From the NCBI GenBank assembly GCA_047629975.1, contig JBLHUT010000023.1, positions 1-21,164 of the forward strand: 21,164 bases of DNA, in the 5' to 3' direction. Origin of the DNA: JBLHUT01 sp047629975 (lineage in GTDB: Bacteria > Pseudomonadota > Alphaproteobacteria > Rhodobacterales > Rhodobacteraceae). The notes beneath the pieces are model-generated. The model was not told the origin of the DNA. It saw only the letters and a program-made list of their open reading frames with translations, and made no database searches. The position numbers and the translations under genes are program-made. This document shows positions 7,255 through 14,906 of this stretch, piece by piece. Position 1 is the stretch's first letter. Each line of letters starts with the position of its first letter.

Positions 7255-10200
7255 ATGCAACATATTTCCCTTACGGACCGTTTCGATCTTGAGAAGTCGC
7301 CCGTTCTTTTGAACGGAACGCAGGCGTTGGTGCGGCTGATGCTGATGCAAAAAGCACGCGACCGGAAGGCGGGGCACGATACGGCGGGATATGTCACAGG
7401 TTACCGCGGGTCCCCGTTGGGGGCAGTCGATCAGCAGATGGAGCGGGCCGGTGCGCTGCTGGCGCAGAATGACATCACGTTTCAGGCCGGCCTGAACGAG
7501 GATCTTGCCGCGACGGCCCTGTGGGGCAGCCAGCAGGCCGGGTTGCGCGGCGAAGGACGTCACGAAGGGGTGTTCGGCCTTTGGTACGGTAAAGGCCCCG
7601 GTGTGGACCGGTCGGGCGATGTGATGCGCCACGCCAATATGGCGGGAACGGCCGCTTTGGGCGGTGTCGTGATGGCGATGGGGGATGATCACACTGGCGA
7701 AAGCTCGACCACGTTGCATCAATCGGACTGGGCGATGGTGGATGCCTTCATGCCGATCGTCAGCCCGGCAGGTGTGCAAGAGATACTTGATTACGGGCTT
7801 TACGGTTGGGCGCTGGGGCGGTTTGCGGGTGTGTGGGTCGGACTAAAGACTATGAAAGACACGGTAGAGGCGACCTCGGTTGTCAACGGTGATCCGCACC
7901 GGATGCAATTTGTGACGCCGGATTTCGAGATGCCGGAGGGCGGCGTGCACATTCGTTTGATCGACACGCCGCAGGCGCAGGAAGCGCGGATGATCGACGT
8001 CAAGCGGCACGCCGCCGAAGCGTTTTCACGTGCCAACCGGATGGACAAGCGGGTCTGGGGGCAGCGCGGCGCACGTATCGGCTTTGTTGCGGCGGGAAAG
8101 AACTGGCTTGATCTGGTGCATGCGCTGTCGTTGCTGGGGCTTGACGCCGCAGAGGCCGAGCGGCTGGGCATCACGACCTATAAAGTCGGACAGGTCTGGC
8201 CCATGGACCGTCAGGGGTTTCGGGACTGGTCTAGCGGGCTTGATCTGATTGTGGTTGTCGAGGAAAAGCGCAAGCTGATCGAAGGACAGATCAAGGATGC
8301 GCTGTTTGATGATCTTGCGGGGCGTCGGGTGTACGGCGCGCGCAAGGGCGAAAAGGTTCTGTTCACGGATCGCTATGCGCTGGACCCTGTCGATATTGCC
8401 GCGAGGATCGGAGCGGTCCTGATCGAGGAGGGCTGTAGCACCGCCGCTGTGCAGGCCGGTTTGGCCCAGATCGAGGCCGCGCGCGTCGCCGATAATGCCA
8501 CGGATATCGCTGCGCGATTGCCTTATTTCTGTTCGGGATGCCCGCACAACAGTTCGACCAAGGTCCCCGAGGGCAGCCGCGCCTATGCCGGTATCGGGTG
8601 TCATTATATGGTGCAGTGGATGGACCGCGAAACGCTCGGGTTTACGCAAATGGGCGGCGAGGGTGCGAACTGGATCGGTGAGTCGCTGTTTTCAACCCGC
8701 GAGCATGTTTTTCAGAACATCGGGGATGGGACGTACAACCACTCCGGCATTCAGGCGATCCGAGCGGCGATTTTGTCGGGCACGACGATGACCTATAAAA
8801 TTCTGTACAACGATGCCGTTGCAATGACCGGCGGCCAGCATAACGACGGCGGTCTGACCCCGGCGCAGATTGTGCGCGAGGTCACGGCGGCGGGGGCAGT
8901 GAGGGTCGTGGTTGTGCACGATGACAAAGAGGACGTGGACCGTGCGGCGCTGCCGGCAGGGGTGCAGGTTTATGAGCGCGCCGAGTTGGACGATGTGCAA
9001 AAGGAGCTGCGCACGGTCAAAGGCGTGTCGGTCATCGTCTATGTCCAGACGTGTGCTGCGGAAAAGCGTCGCCGACGCAAGCGGGGGCTGTTTCCCGACC
9101 CTGACAAGCGGGTCTTTATCAATACCGATATCTGCGAGGGCTGTGGCGACTGCGGGGTGCAATCCAACTGTGTGTCTATCCTGCCGGTCGAGACCGAGTT
9201 GGGGCGCAAGCGCAAGATCGACCAATCCTCGTGCAACAAGGATTTTAGCTGCGTCAACGGGTTTTGTCCGTCTTTTGTGACGGTGGAGGGCGCGACGGTG
9301 CGCAAGAATGCCACGCAAAGCATCGAGATCCCCGACCTACCGGTGCCGGTTCTGCCGCCCATCAACGGCACGTTCAACCTTGTGATCACCGGCGTCGGCG
9401 GAACCGGAGTTGTGACGATCGGGGCCATCCTGGCCATGGCGGCGCATCTGGACGGGAAAGGAGCCGGTATGATCGAGATGGCGGGGTTGGCTCAGAAAGG
9501 CGGCGCGGTTCATATCCATTGCCGTCTTGCCAATCGCCCCGAAGACATCAACGCAATCAGGGTCGCCACAGGCGAGGCGCACGGCGTCATCGGCGGTGAT
9601 CTGGTTGTAACAGCCGGGGCGCAGACCCTTGGCCTGATGCGTACCGGGCAAACGGGTGGTGTGGTGAATGTGACCGAAGCGATCACCGGAGACTTCACGC
9701 GAAATGCCGATTTCCGGATTCCGAACGACCGGTTGAGGTTGGCTCTTGAGGCAAAACTTCAAGGCAGTGTGCAGTTTTTTGATGCCTCTGAAATGGCGCG
9801 GCGTCTGATGGGGGATTCGATTTATTCGAACATGATGATCCTTGGGGCGGCGTGGCAAAACGGGCATGTCCCCTTGACGCACAAAGCGATCCTCGAGGCG
9901 ATTACCCTGAACCGGGCGGCTGTTGAAAACAACCTTCGTGCGTTCGAGATCGGGCGCTGGGCGGCGGTGTTCCCGGCCCGGGCCGACAAGGTTTGCGGGG
10001 CATCCGGCCTTGATAAGCCAAAGAGCCTGCAGGAGAAGATCGACTTTCGTGCGCAGCATCTGGTGGGGTATCAGGGCAAGCGTTTGTCGCGGCGTTATTT
10101 GCGACTGGTCGAAGGGGTTTCTGATCCTGCGCTCAAGGCGGCGGTGGCGTTGGGCTATCATAAACTTCTGGCGTATAAAGACGAATACGAGGTGGCGCGC

Positions 10201-10650
10201 CTTTTGATCCAGACCCGGGCCAAGGCGCAAGACGTGTTCGAGGGCGACTTGACGCTGAAGTACCAGCTTGCTCCGCCAATGCTGGGAGGGACGGGGTCAA
10301 ACGGGCGCCCGCGCAAACGGGCCTTCGGGGAAGGGTTTGCAAAGCTTTTCCCGATCCTTGCGCGCCTGAAATTTCTGCGCGCGACACCGCTTGATCCGTT
10401 CGGATATACAGCCGAACGCCGGATGGAGCGTGCTCTTGTCACGCAATATCAAGCAGATGTTGGGCGTCTTTTGGAGGGGCTGACCGATGCCAACAGGGAG
10501 GCTGCCATTGCGATTGCCGAACTGCCGCTTCAGATAAAGGGTTTTGGCCCTGTCAAAGAGGAAAGCGGGCGGATGGCGGCAAAGCGGCGGCTTGAATTAT
10601 GGGCGGCTTTCGACGGGGCGGATAATGCGGCACGGCAGGCTGCCGAATAA
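7255..10650 (+). CDS. Fused indolepyruvate ferredoxin oxidoreductase
   Basis: 1131-residue single-chain 2-oxoacid:ferredoxin oxidoreductase of the indolepyruvate family, found in aerobic proteobacteria. It oxidatively decarboxylates arylpyruvates (from Trp, Phe, Tyr) to acyl-CoA and passes electrons to ferredoxin or a similar carrier. Order seen: N-terminal pyrimidine-type ThDP domain (VTGYRGSPLGAVD near residue 44); a linker; a CSGCPHNSSTKVPEG cluster-binding region from residue 426; a ThDP domain with GGEGANWIGES; a Cys motif CEGCGDCGVQSNC (Cys 627, 630, 633, 639) plus further Cys in CNKDFSCVNGFC; and a gamma-type domain starting GVGGTGVVTIG at 713. In anaerobes the same parts are split as IorA and IorB. 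Start 7255 is chosen over 7216 because of the promoter and AGGAGG. It is divergent from a LysR regulator. The exact substrate is not provable here. Confidence 0.93.
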   Translation: MQHISLTDRFDLEKSPVLLNGTQALVRLMLMQKARDRKAGHDTAGYVTGYRGSPLGAVDQQMERAGALLAQNDITFQAGLNEDLAATALWGSQQAGLRGEGRHEGVFGLWYGKGPGVDRSGDVMRHANMAGTAALGGVVMAMGDDHTGESSTTLHQSDWAMVDAFMPIVSPAGVQEILDYGLYGWALGRFAGVWVGLKTMKDTVEATSVVNGDPHRMQFVTPDFEMPEGGVHIRLIDTPQAQEARMIDVKRHAAEAFSRANRMDKRVWGQRGARIGFVAAGKNWLDLVHALSLLGLDAAEAERLGITTYKVGQVWPMDRQGFRDWSSGLDLIVVVEEKRKLIEGQIKDALFDDLAGRRVYGARKGEKVLFTDRYALDPVDIAARIGAVLIEEGCSTAAVQAGLAQIEAARVADNATDIAARLPYFCSGCPHNSSTKVPEGSRAYAGIGCHYMVQWMDRETLGFTQMGGEGANWIGESLFSTREHVFQNIGDGTYNHSGIQAIRAAILSGTTMTYKILYNDAVAMTGGQHNDGGLTPAQIVREVTAAGAVRVVVVHDDKEDVDRAALPAGVQVYERAELDDVQKELRTVKGVSVIVYVQTCAAEKRRRRKRGLFPDPDKRVFINTDICEGCGDCGVQSNCVSILPVETELGRKRKIDQSSCNKDFSCVNGFCPSFVTVEGATVRKNATQSIEIPDLPVPVLPPINGTFNLVITGVGGTGVVTIGAILAMAAHLDGKGAGMIEMAGLAQKGGAVHIHCRLANRPEDINAIRVATGEAHGVIGGDLVVTAGAQTLGLMRTGQTGGVVNVTEAITGDFTRNADFRIPNDRLRLALEAKLQGSVQFFDASEMARRLMGDSIYSNMMILGAAWQNGHVPLTHKAILEAITLNRAAVENNLRAFEIGRWAAVFPARADKVCGASGLDKPKSLQEKIDFRAQHLVGYQGKRLSRRYLRLVEGVSDPALKAAVALGYHKLLAYKDEYEVARLLIQTRAKAQDVFEGDLTLKYQLAPPMLGGTGSNGRPRKRAFGEGFAKLFPILARLKFLRATPLDPFGYTAERRMERALVTQYQADVGRLLEGLTDANREAAIAIAELPLQIKGFGPVKEESGRMAAKRRLELWAAFDGADNAARQAAE

Positions 10651-10722
10651 GCACACGGGAAAGGGTCTGTTGGCGTGGATAGCGCTGGTCAGGGCGCACA
10701 CCGCAGGCTATTTCAGACATGA

Positions 10723-10920
10723 ATGAGGGAGCGCCCGGAATGCAGAGCCGCCACAACGCGGGTGACACAAAACCAGCGTGCGGCGCGGCAGGATGCGTGC
10801 GGGGCGATGCTGGCGGGCGGTCAGGTCGGGCTTTGGCACGGTGCGCGGTATACCGTTCTGGCCGATGCACACAGGTCTCTTGATTGCGACGTCGATTTCG
10901 ATGAAAGGCACCGGTTCTGA
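10723..10920 (+). CDS. Doubtful small ORF coupled to murI
   Basis: 65-codon frame in the 269-bp gap between the oxidoreductase and murI. In its favour: it ends in TGATG, overlapping the murI start as in translational coupling; third positions are GC-rich as in neighbouring genes; and no other gene fills the gap. Against: no good ribosome site at ATG 10723 or at the internal GTG 10762, an Arg/Ala-rich composition, and no recognisable domain or membrane segment. I do not recognise the product. It may simply be a leader translated to feed ribosomes to murI, or chance. Confidence 0.3.
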   Translation: MRERPECRAATTRVTQNQRAARQDACGAMLAGGQVGLWHGARYTVLADAHRSLDCDVDFDERHRF

Positions 10921-11732
10921 TGGCAGTTGGAATTTTTGATAGCGGGTTGGGCGGGTTGACCGTGCTGGAGGCGGTCACCAAGCGCTTGCCCGAGGTCCCG
11001 TTTGTGTATCTGGGGGATAACGCGCATGCGCCTTACGGGGTCCGCGATGCTGACGACGTGTATGCGTTGTCATGTGCTTCTGTCGAGCGGCTTTGGGATG
11101 CGGGATGCGACCTTGTGATACTGGCCTGCAATACGGCCAGTGCGGCAGCCCTCAGACGGATGCAGGAAAGCTGGATCCCCAAAGATAAACGCGTTTTGGG
11201 GGTGTTTGTGCCGCTGATCGAAGCGTTGACAGAGCGTCAGTGGGGCGACAATTCTCCGCCGCGACAGGTGGCGGTGCGCGATGTGGCGCTTTTTGCGACG
11301 CCGGCCACTGTTGCCAGCCGTGCGTTCCAGCGCGAGTTGGCCTTTCGGGCGATCGGTGTCGACGTCGAGGCGCAGGCCTGTGGCGGTGTGGTGGATGCGA
11401 TCGAGGACGGAGATCTGATCCTTGCCGAGGCGCTTGTGCGCAGTCACGTGGACGCGTTGAAGCGCAAGATGCCCCATCCTCAGGCGGCCATCCTTGGGTG
11501 CACCCATTACCCGCTCTTGCAAGACGTGTTCCAGGCGGCGTTGGGGCCCGGGGTCGGCGTGTATTCACAGGCGAGCCTTGTTGCGGAAAGTCTGGCGGAT
11601 TATCTGTTGCGCCACCCCGGTCTGATCGGCCCGGGCCGGGAAAGCCTGTTTCTGACCACTGGAAATGCGCCGCAGGTTTCGGATCGCGCCACGCAGTTCT
11701 TGCGCCGAAAAATCGTGTTTACGGCCGCCTGA
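10920..11732 (+). CDS. murI: Glutamate racemase
   Basis: 270-residue cofactor-independent racemase that makes D-glutamate for peptidoglycan. Seen: GIFDSGLGGLTVL with Asp7/Ser8 at the N-terminus, YLGDNAHAPYG, the first catalytic Cys70 in ACNTASA, and the second catalytic Cys194 in GCTHYPLL. The length is normal. ATG 10920 overlaps the stop of a small upstream frame (TGATG), with AAAGG about 11 nt upstream. It is followed after 70 nt by argC. The essential enzyme lies one gene cluster upstream of the lysis cassette, but I see no sign that they share a transcript. Confidence 0.96.
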   Translation: MAVGIFDSGLGGLTVLEAVTKRLPEVPFVYLGDNAHAPYGVRDADDVYALSCASVERLWDAGCDLVILACNTASAAALRRMQESWIPKDKRVLGVFVPLIEALTERQWGDNSPPRQVAVRDVALFATPATVASRAFQRELAFRAIGVDVEAQACGGVVDAIEDGDLILAEALVRSHVDALKRKMPHPQAAILGCTHYPLLQDVFQAALGPGVGVYSQASLVAESLADYLLRHPGLIGPGRESLFLTTGNAPQVSDRATQFLRRKIVFTAA

Positions 11733-11802
11733 ATTACGGATTTGTTTTATTTGCCTGCTGGTTCTTTTGCTTGGCGGGCTTTGACTTTTGAGGAATATCT
11801 TC

Positions 11803-12831
11803 ATGACCCATTCTGTTGCGATACTCGGGGCGTCCGGATACACGGGTGCCGAACTTGTCAGGTTGATAGCGACCCATCCGTCCCTTCGGGTGCGCGCATT
11901 GAGTGCGGACCGCAAGGCAGGGATGCAGATGGGGCAGGCTTTTGCCCACCTGCGCCATCTGGCGCTTCCACGGCTTGAAAAGATCGCGGATATCGACTTT
12001 TCCGACATCGACATCTGCTTTTGCGCGTTGCCGCATGTGACCAGCCAACAGGTCATTCCGTCGTTGCCTGCCGACATGAAGATCGTCGACCTGAGTGCGG
12101 ACTTCCGGCTGCGCGATCCGCTGGCCTATGAAAAATGGTACGGGCAACCCCATGCCGCGGTCGATCTGCAAAAAGAGGCCGTGTACGGGCTGACCGAATT
12201 TTACCGCGACGAGATCAAGGGCGCCCGCTTTGTGGCAGGGACAGGGTGCAATGCGGCTACCGGATTGTTGTCGCTGTTGCCGTTGGTGCGTGATGGACTG
12301 ATCGACCTTGATGATATTGTCATCGACATGAAATGCGCCGTTTCGGGGGCTGGACGCACCAACAAAGAGCATTTGCTGCACGCGGAATTGTCCGAAGGCT
12401 ATCACCCGTACGCCATCGGCGGCACGCATCGTCATCTGGGAGAGTTCGATCAGGAGTTTTCCAAAGCTGCGGGGCGAATGGTCGAGGTTCAGTTCACGCC
12501 GACGTTGATGCCTGCCAACAGGGGGATCCTTGCGGCGAGTTACGTGCGCGGCGATGCTGTGGCGATTCACAAGGCGTTGGCCGAAACTTATGCCGATGAG
12601 CCTTTCATCGAGGTGCTGCCTCTTGGAACTGCGCCTTCCACACGCCATATCAGAGGCTCTAACTTTGTGCATCTGGGTGTGACGACCGAACGTGCAAAGG
12701 GACGTGCCACGGTTTTTGCAGCTCTCGATAACCTTACAAAGGGATCGTCGGGGCAGGCGCTGCAAAATGCCAATCTGATGCTGGGCGAGGAAGAGACGGC
12801 GGGCCTGTTGTTGGCGCCGCTCTTTCCGTAA
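11803..12831 (+). CDS. argC: N-acetyl-gamma-glutamyl-phosphate reductase
   Basis: 342-residue NADPH-dependent reductase, third step of arginine synthesis. Seen: nucleotide-binding GASGYTGAEL at 9-18, DLSADFRLRD at 96-105, the catalytic Cys149 in GTGCNAATG, SGAGRTNKEH at 181-190, and His209/His211 in GGTHRHLGE. Start ATG 11803 (MTHSVAILGASGYTG) has GAGGA 8 nt upstream; a TTG at 11788 would add five residues and is less likely. The Cys motif GCNAATG marks the type-1 family form. It is followed 11 nt later by ccmE, so the two are probably cotranscribed. Confidence 0.97.
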   Translation: MTHSVAILGASGYTGAELVRLIATHPSLRVRALSADRKAGMQMGQAFAHLRHLALPRLEKIADIDFSDIDICFCALPHVTSQQVIPSLPADMKIVDLSADFRLRDPLAYEKWYGQPHAAVDLQKEAVYGLTEFYRDEIKGARFVAGTGCNAATGLLSLLPLVRDGLIDLDDIVIDMKCAVSGAGRTNKEHLLHAELSEGYHPYAIGGTHRHLGEFDQEFSKAAGRMVEVQFTPTLMPANRGILAASYVRGDAVAIHKALAETYADEPFIEVLPLGTAPSTRHIRGSNFVHLGVTTERAKGRATVFAALDNLTKGSSGQALQNANLMLGEEETAGLLLAPLFP

Positions 12832-12842
12832 AGGAGGATGCG

Positions 12843-13292
12843 ATGAAGGGACTTAAAAAACAACGCAGGATACAGGTGATTGCGGCTGCCTGCATCGCCT
12901 TGGCGGGATCGACGGCTCTTATCGGTTACGGGATGCGTGACGGGATCAATTTCTTTCGTTCGCCCTCGCAGGTGGTGGCCGAACCGCCCAGTGCAAGCGA
13001 ACTGTTCCGGATCGGTGGTCTGGTTGCAGAAGGCTCTTTGGTGCGCGGTCAGGGCGAGACGATCACCTTTGTTGTGACCGATGGCGGCGCAGAGGTGCCT
13101 GTGGCCTATACCGGCGTGCTGCCGGATCTCTTCGAGGAGGGTCAAGGGATGGTTGGTACGGGGAACTACATCAATGGAACATTCCAAGCCACTGAAATAC
13201 TTGCAAAGCATGATGAAAACTACATGCCGTCCGAAGTTGTGGATGCGTTGAAAGCCCAAGGTATCTATCAAGATCCAAGCGGCGGGTCGTAA
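12843..13292 (+). CDS. ccmE: Cytochrome c maturation haem chaperone CcmE
   Basis: 149-residue periplasmic haem chaperone of System I. It has an N-terminal membrane anchor at about residues 11-30, then an OB-fold beta barrel. The haem-binding motif is HDENYMP, with His123 forming the covalent bond to haem and Tyr127 as axial ligand in known CcmE proteins. CcmE carries haem from CcmC to the CcmF/CcmH ligase, both of which are encoded 1.6 kb downstream. A consensus AGGAGG lies 5 nt before the ATG, and the argC stop is 11 nt upstream. The other Ccm components (A, B, C, D, G, I) are not in the window. Confidence 0.97.
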   Translation: MKGLKKQRRIQVIAAACIALAGSTALIGYGMRDGINFFRSPSQVVAEPPSASELFRIGGLVAEGSLVRGQGETITFVVTDGGAEVPVAYTGVLPDLFEEGQGMVGTGNYINGTFQATEILAKHDENYMPSEVVDALKAQGIYQDPSGGS

Positions 13293-13293
13293 G

Positions 13294-13312
13294 CCGCGCA
13301 CCCACCGCGCGG
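13294..13312 (+). terminator. Weak hairpin after ccmE
   Basis: Inverted repeat CCGCGC / GCGCGG with a 7-nt loop, directly after the ccmE stop. No T-tract follows, so it may only slow transcription or protect the ccmE 3' end before the lysis genes. Confidence 0.3.
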
Positions 13313-13317
13313 TGTGA

Positions 13318-13365
13318 TTGACAAATTTTAATGCAATTCAAGCAGCCTGTCCCGTGAATGTTAAC
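13318..13365 (+). promoter_or_regulatory. Possible promoter/operator of the lysis cassette
   Basis: An AT-rich stretch upstream of the endolysin gene contains a perfect TTGACA (13318-13323), but I find no clear -10 at 16-18 nt. A GTTAAC palindrome at 13360-13365 contains the TTAAC half-site recognised by CtrA-type regulators. In R. capsulatus the GTA lysis genes depend on CtrA, so this is worth noting, but a six-base match is weak evidence. Confidence 0.25.
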
Positions 13366-13387
13366 GCAGTCACGAGGACAAAATGCC

Positions 13388-13999
13388 ATGCAAACGATCG
13401 AAGCGATTGCAGACGAAATCGTCCAGCGCGAAGGGGGCTATGTCAATGACCCTGACGATCCCGGAGGGGCCACCAAATACGGGGTGACGATTGGGACAAT
13501 GAAGCGGCTTGGACTTGACCTGACCGGGGACGGTCGGGTGGATGTCGCGGATGTCAAACGGCTTGACCGCGCCACGGCGGCCGAAATTTTTATCGAGCAT
13601 TATTTCGCGCGCCCGCGGATTGCGGCGCTTCCCGAAGTTCTGCACGCGACGGTGTTTGACATGTATGTGAATGCTGGCGCCAATGCGGTGCGGGTGCTGC
13701 AAAAACTGCTGGGCGAGATGGGCCAGAAGATCTCGGTCGACGGGGTGATCGGACCTGAGACCATTACAGCGACCCGCGCGGCCCTTGCCGTGGCCCCGGA
13801 GCATTTGTGCGATGCCTACGGGATTGCGCGGCGCAACTACTACTACGGGCTGGCCGACCGGCGTATCAGCAGCCGGAAATATGCGCGCCGCCGCGACGGA
13901 GGAAAAGGCGGATGGATCACGCGGGCCGAAGAGTTCATCAGCCCCAAGTATCACCTGACAGAGGACGAGCATGCTCGGCGGGTGGCCTCATGGGGATGA
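13388..13999 (+). CDS. GH108 endolysin, GTA lysis type
   Basis: 203-residue N-acetylmuramidase of the GH108 (zliS-like, holin-associated) family, which cleaves peptidoglycan. Seen: EGGYVNDPDDPGGATKYGVT with likely catalytic Glu15, a DLTGDGRVDVAD loop at residues 44-55 resembling an EF-hand/dockerin calcium site, the helix FDMYVNAGANAVRVLQKLLG, and a VDGVIGPETI segment typical of the C-terminal peptidoglycan-binding part. There is no signal peptide, so it needs a holin to reach the wall; one follows immediately. The pair resembles R. capsulatus rcc00555/rcc00556, which release GTA particles. ATG 13388 has GAGG 11 nt upstream; a longer reading from 13358 lacks a ribosome site. Confidence 0.9.
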   Translation: MQTIEAIADEIVQREGGYVNDPDDPGGATKYGVTIGTMKRLGLDLTGDGRVDVADVKRLDRATAAEIFIEHYFARPRIAALPEVLHATVFDMYVNAGANAVRVLQKLLGEMGQKISVDGVIGPETITATRAALAVAPEHLCDAYGIARRNYYYGLADRRISSRKYARRRDGGKGGWITRAEEFISPKYHLTEDEHARRVASWG

Positions 14000-14565
14000 T
14001 GCGGGGCTTGATCGACCTGCTCTTTGGAGAGCAGCGCAACGTCATCCGTGACACGGTCGAAGTGTTTCGTCCCAATGCCGAGGCGCAGGCCGGGCGGGAG
14101 CATACATTTTCACAGGCGGCGCTGGCGCAGTTTACAGCCGAGTTCGCAACACAGCCCAAAGGCCGCTTTGACCGGTTCATCGACGGGTTGAACCGTTTGC
14201 CGCGTCCGGCATTGGCGTTTGGTACGCTTGGATTGTTTATCAGTGCGATGGTCGATCCGATCTGGTTTGCGGCGCGCATGCAAGGGATTGCCTTGGTGCC
14301 TGAACCGCTTTGGTGGCTGATGGGAGCGATTGTGTCATTCTATTTCGGTGCACGGCATCAGGCAAAGGGGCAGGATTTTCGCCGCTCGGTCGCAAGCAGC
14401 ATGCTCGACACTCGTGAGGTCAGCCGCAACATTCGCGAATTGCGCGCGCTTGATGCGGAGAGCGGGGCCAAGGAAGGTATCCCGCCCGACAGGTCGGCCA
14501 AAGAAACGGGAGTAGGGGGCGATAATCCGGCCCTTTCAGACTGGAGGCGTAAGGATGCAGGATGA
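13996..14565 (+). CDS. 3TM holin, GTA release type
   Basis: 189-residue protein of the 'GTA_holin_3TM' type. Seen: an N-terminal LIDLLFGEQRNVIRDTVEVFRPNAEA stretch typical of these proteins, then a soluble helix (FDRFIDGLNRLPRPA). Hydrophobic segments follow at about 71-93 and 98-118, and a charged cytoplasmic tail. It forms membrane lesions that let the endolysin reach peptidoglycan. The start codon overlaps the endolysin stop (ATGA at 13996-13999); in-frame ATGs also exist at 13990 and 13999, so the exact start is open. It overlaps the third cassette gene by 11 nt. No phage structural genes lie nearby, which favours a GTA role over a prophage. Confidence 0.85.
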   Translation: MMRGLIDLLFGEQRNVIRDTVEVFRPNAEAQAGREHTFSQAALAQFTAEFATQPKGRFDRFIDGLNRLPRPALAFGTLGLFISAMVDPIWFAARMQGIALVPEPLWWLMGAIVSFYFGARHQAKGQDFRRSVASSMLDTREVSRNIRELRALDAESGAKEGIPPDRSAKETGVGGDNPALSDWRRKDAG

Positions 14566-14761
14566 TTGGATACGACGTGTCGATCAACGGCTTCACGCCC
14601 TGGAGACGCGCAACGCGGTCGAGGAAGTGCACCGTGTAGCGGTCGAGAAGCGCCTTGGTTCTATCGAGGATACGCTAAACTGGCTGGTGCGGTTGGTAAT
14701 CGGGGCGCTTGTGATTGCGGTGGTGACTTATGCCTTGCGCGGAGGATTTGCGGCGATGTGA
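14555..14761 (+). CDS. XhlA-like small membrane lysis protein
   Basis: 68-residue protein with an N-terminal charged, heptad-like region (about 5-40: RRVDQRLHALETR, KRLGSIEDTLN) and one C-terminal membrane segment at about 43-61 (WLVRLVIGALVIAVVTYAL). The RLGSIEDTLNWLVRLVIGA pattern is that of the XhlA haemolysin/lysis family, membrane proteins encoded next to holins and endolysins in Bacillus phages. GGAGG lies 7 nt before the ATG, and it overlaps the holin gene by 11 nt, so the three cassette genes form a tight operon. The function is inferred from shape and position; a membrane-tethered accessory or holin modulator is the best guess. Confidence 0.75.
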   Translation: MQDDWIRRVDQRLHALETRNAVEEVHRVAVEKRLGSIEDTLNWLVRLVIGALVIAVVTYALRGGFAAM

Positions 14762-14817
14762 ATTGCCGCGATTGTTGGCTGCGGAGGGCTTATGGTGCAG
14801 CAGCAACACGGCGCTTC

Positions 14818-14859
14818 GGTAACGTGATAACGTGGTAACGTGGTTGCGATAATGTCGCA
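14818..14859. repeat. Short tandem repeats and dyad upstream of ccmF
   Basis: Three head-to-tail 8-bp units GGTAACGT, GATAACGT, GGTAACGT (14818-14841), a diverged fourth start GGTTGCG, then a TGCGA-TAATG-TCGCA inverted repeat (14845-14859). GATAAT at 14848-14853 could serve as a -10 element for ccmF. Repeated units beside a promoter suggest a regulator binding site, identity unknown. Confidence 0.4.
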
Positions 14860-14906
14860 GCCGGTTTGCCATTGGCGCGGACGGGCGTGTGTACTACCTT
14901 AGGCGC

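Noticed and set aside
11734..12765. 343-codon open frame on the - strand opposite argC
   Set aside because: Antisense shadow of argC; the Arg/Gln/His-rich protein has no recognisable motif, and argC is unambiguous.
13388..14761. Prophage remnant
   Set aside because: No integrase, capsid, tail, portal or attachment-site repeats are present, and flanking genes are ordinary ccm genes. GTA lysis genes fit better.
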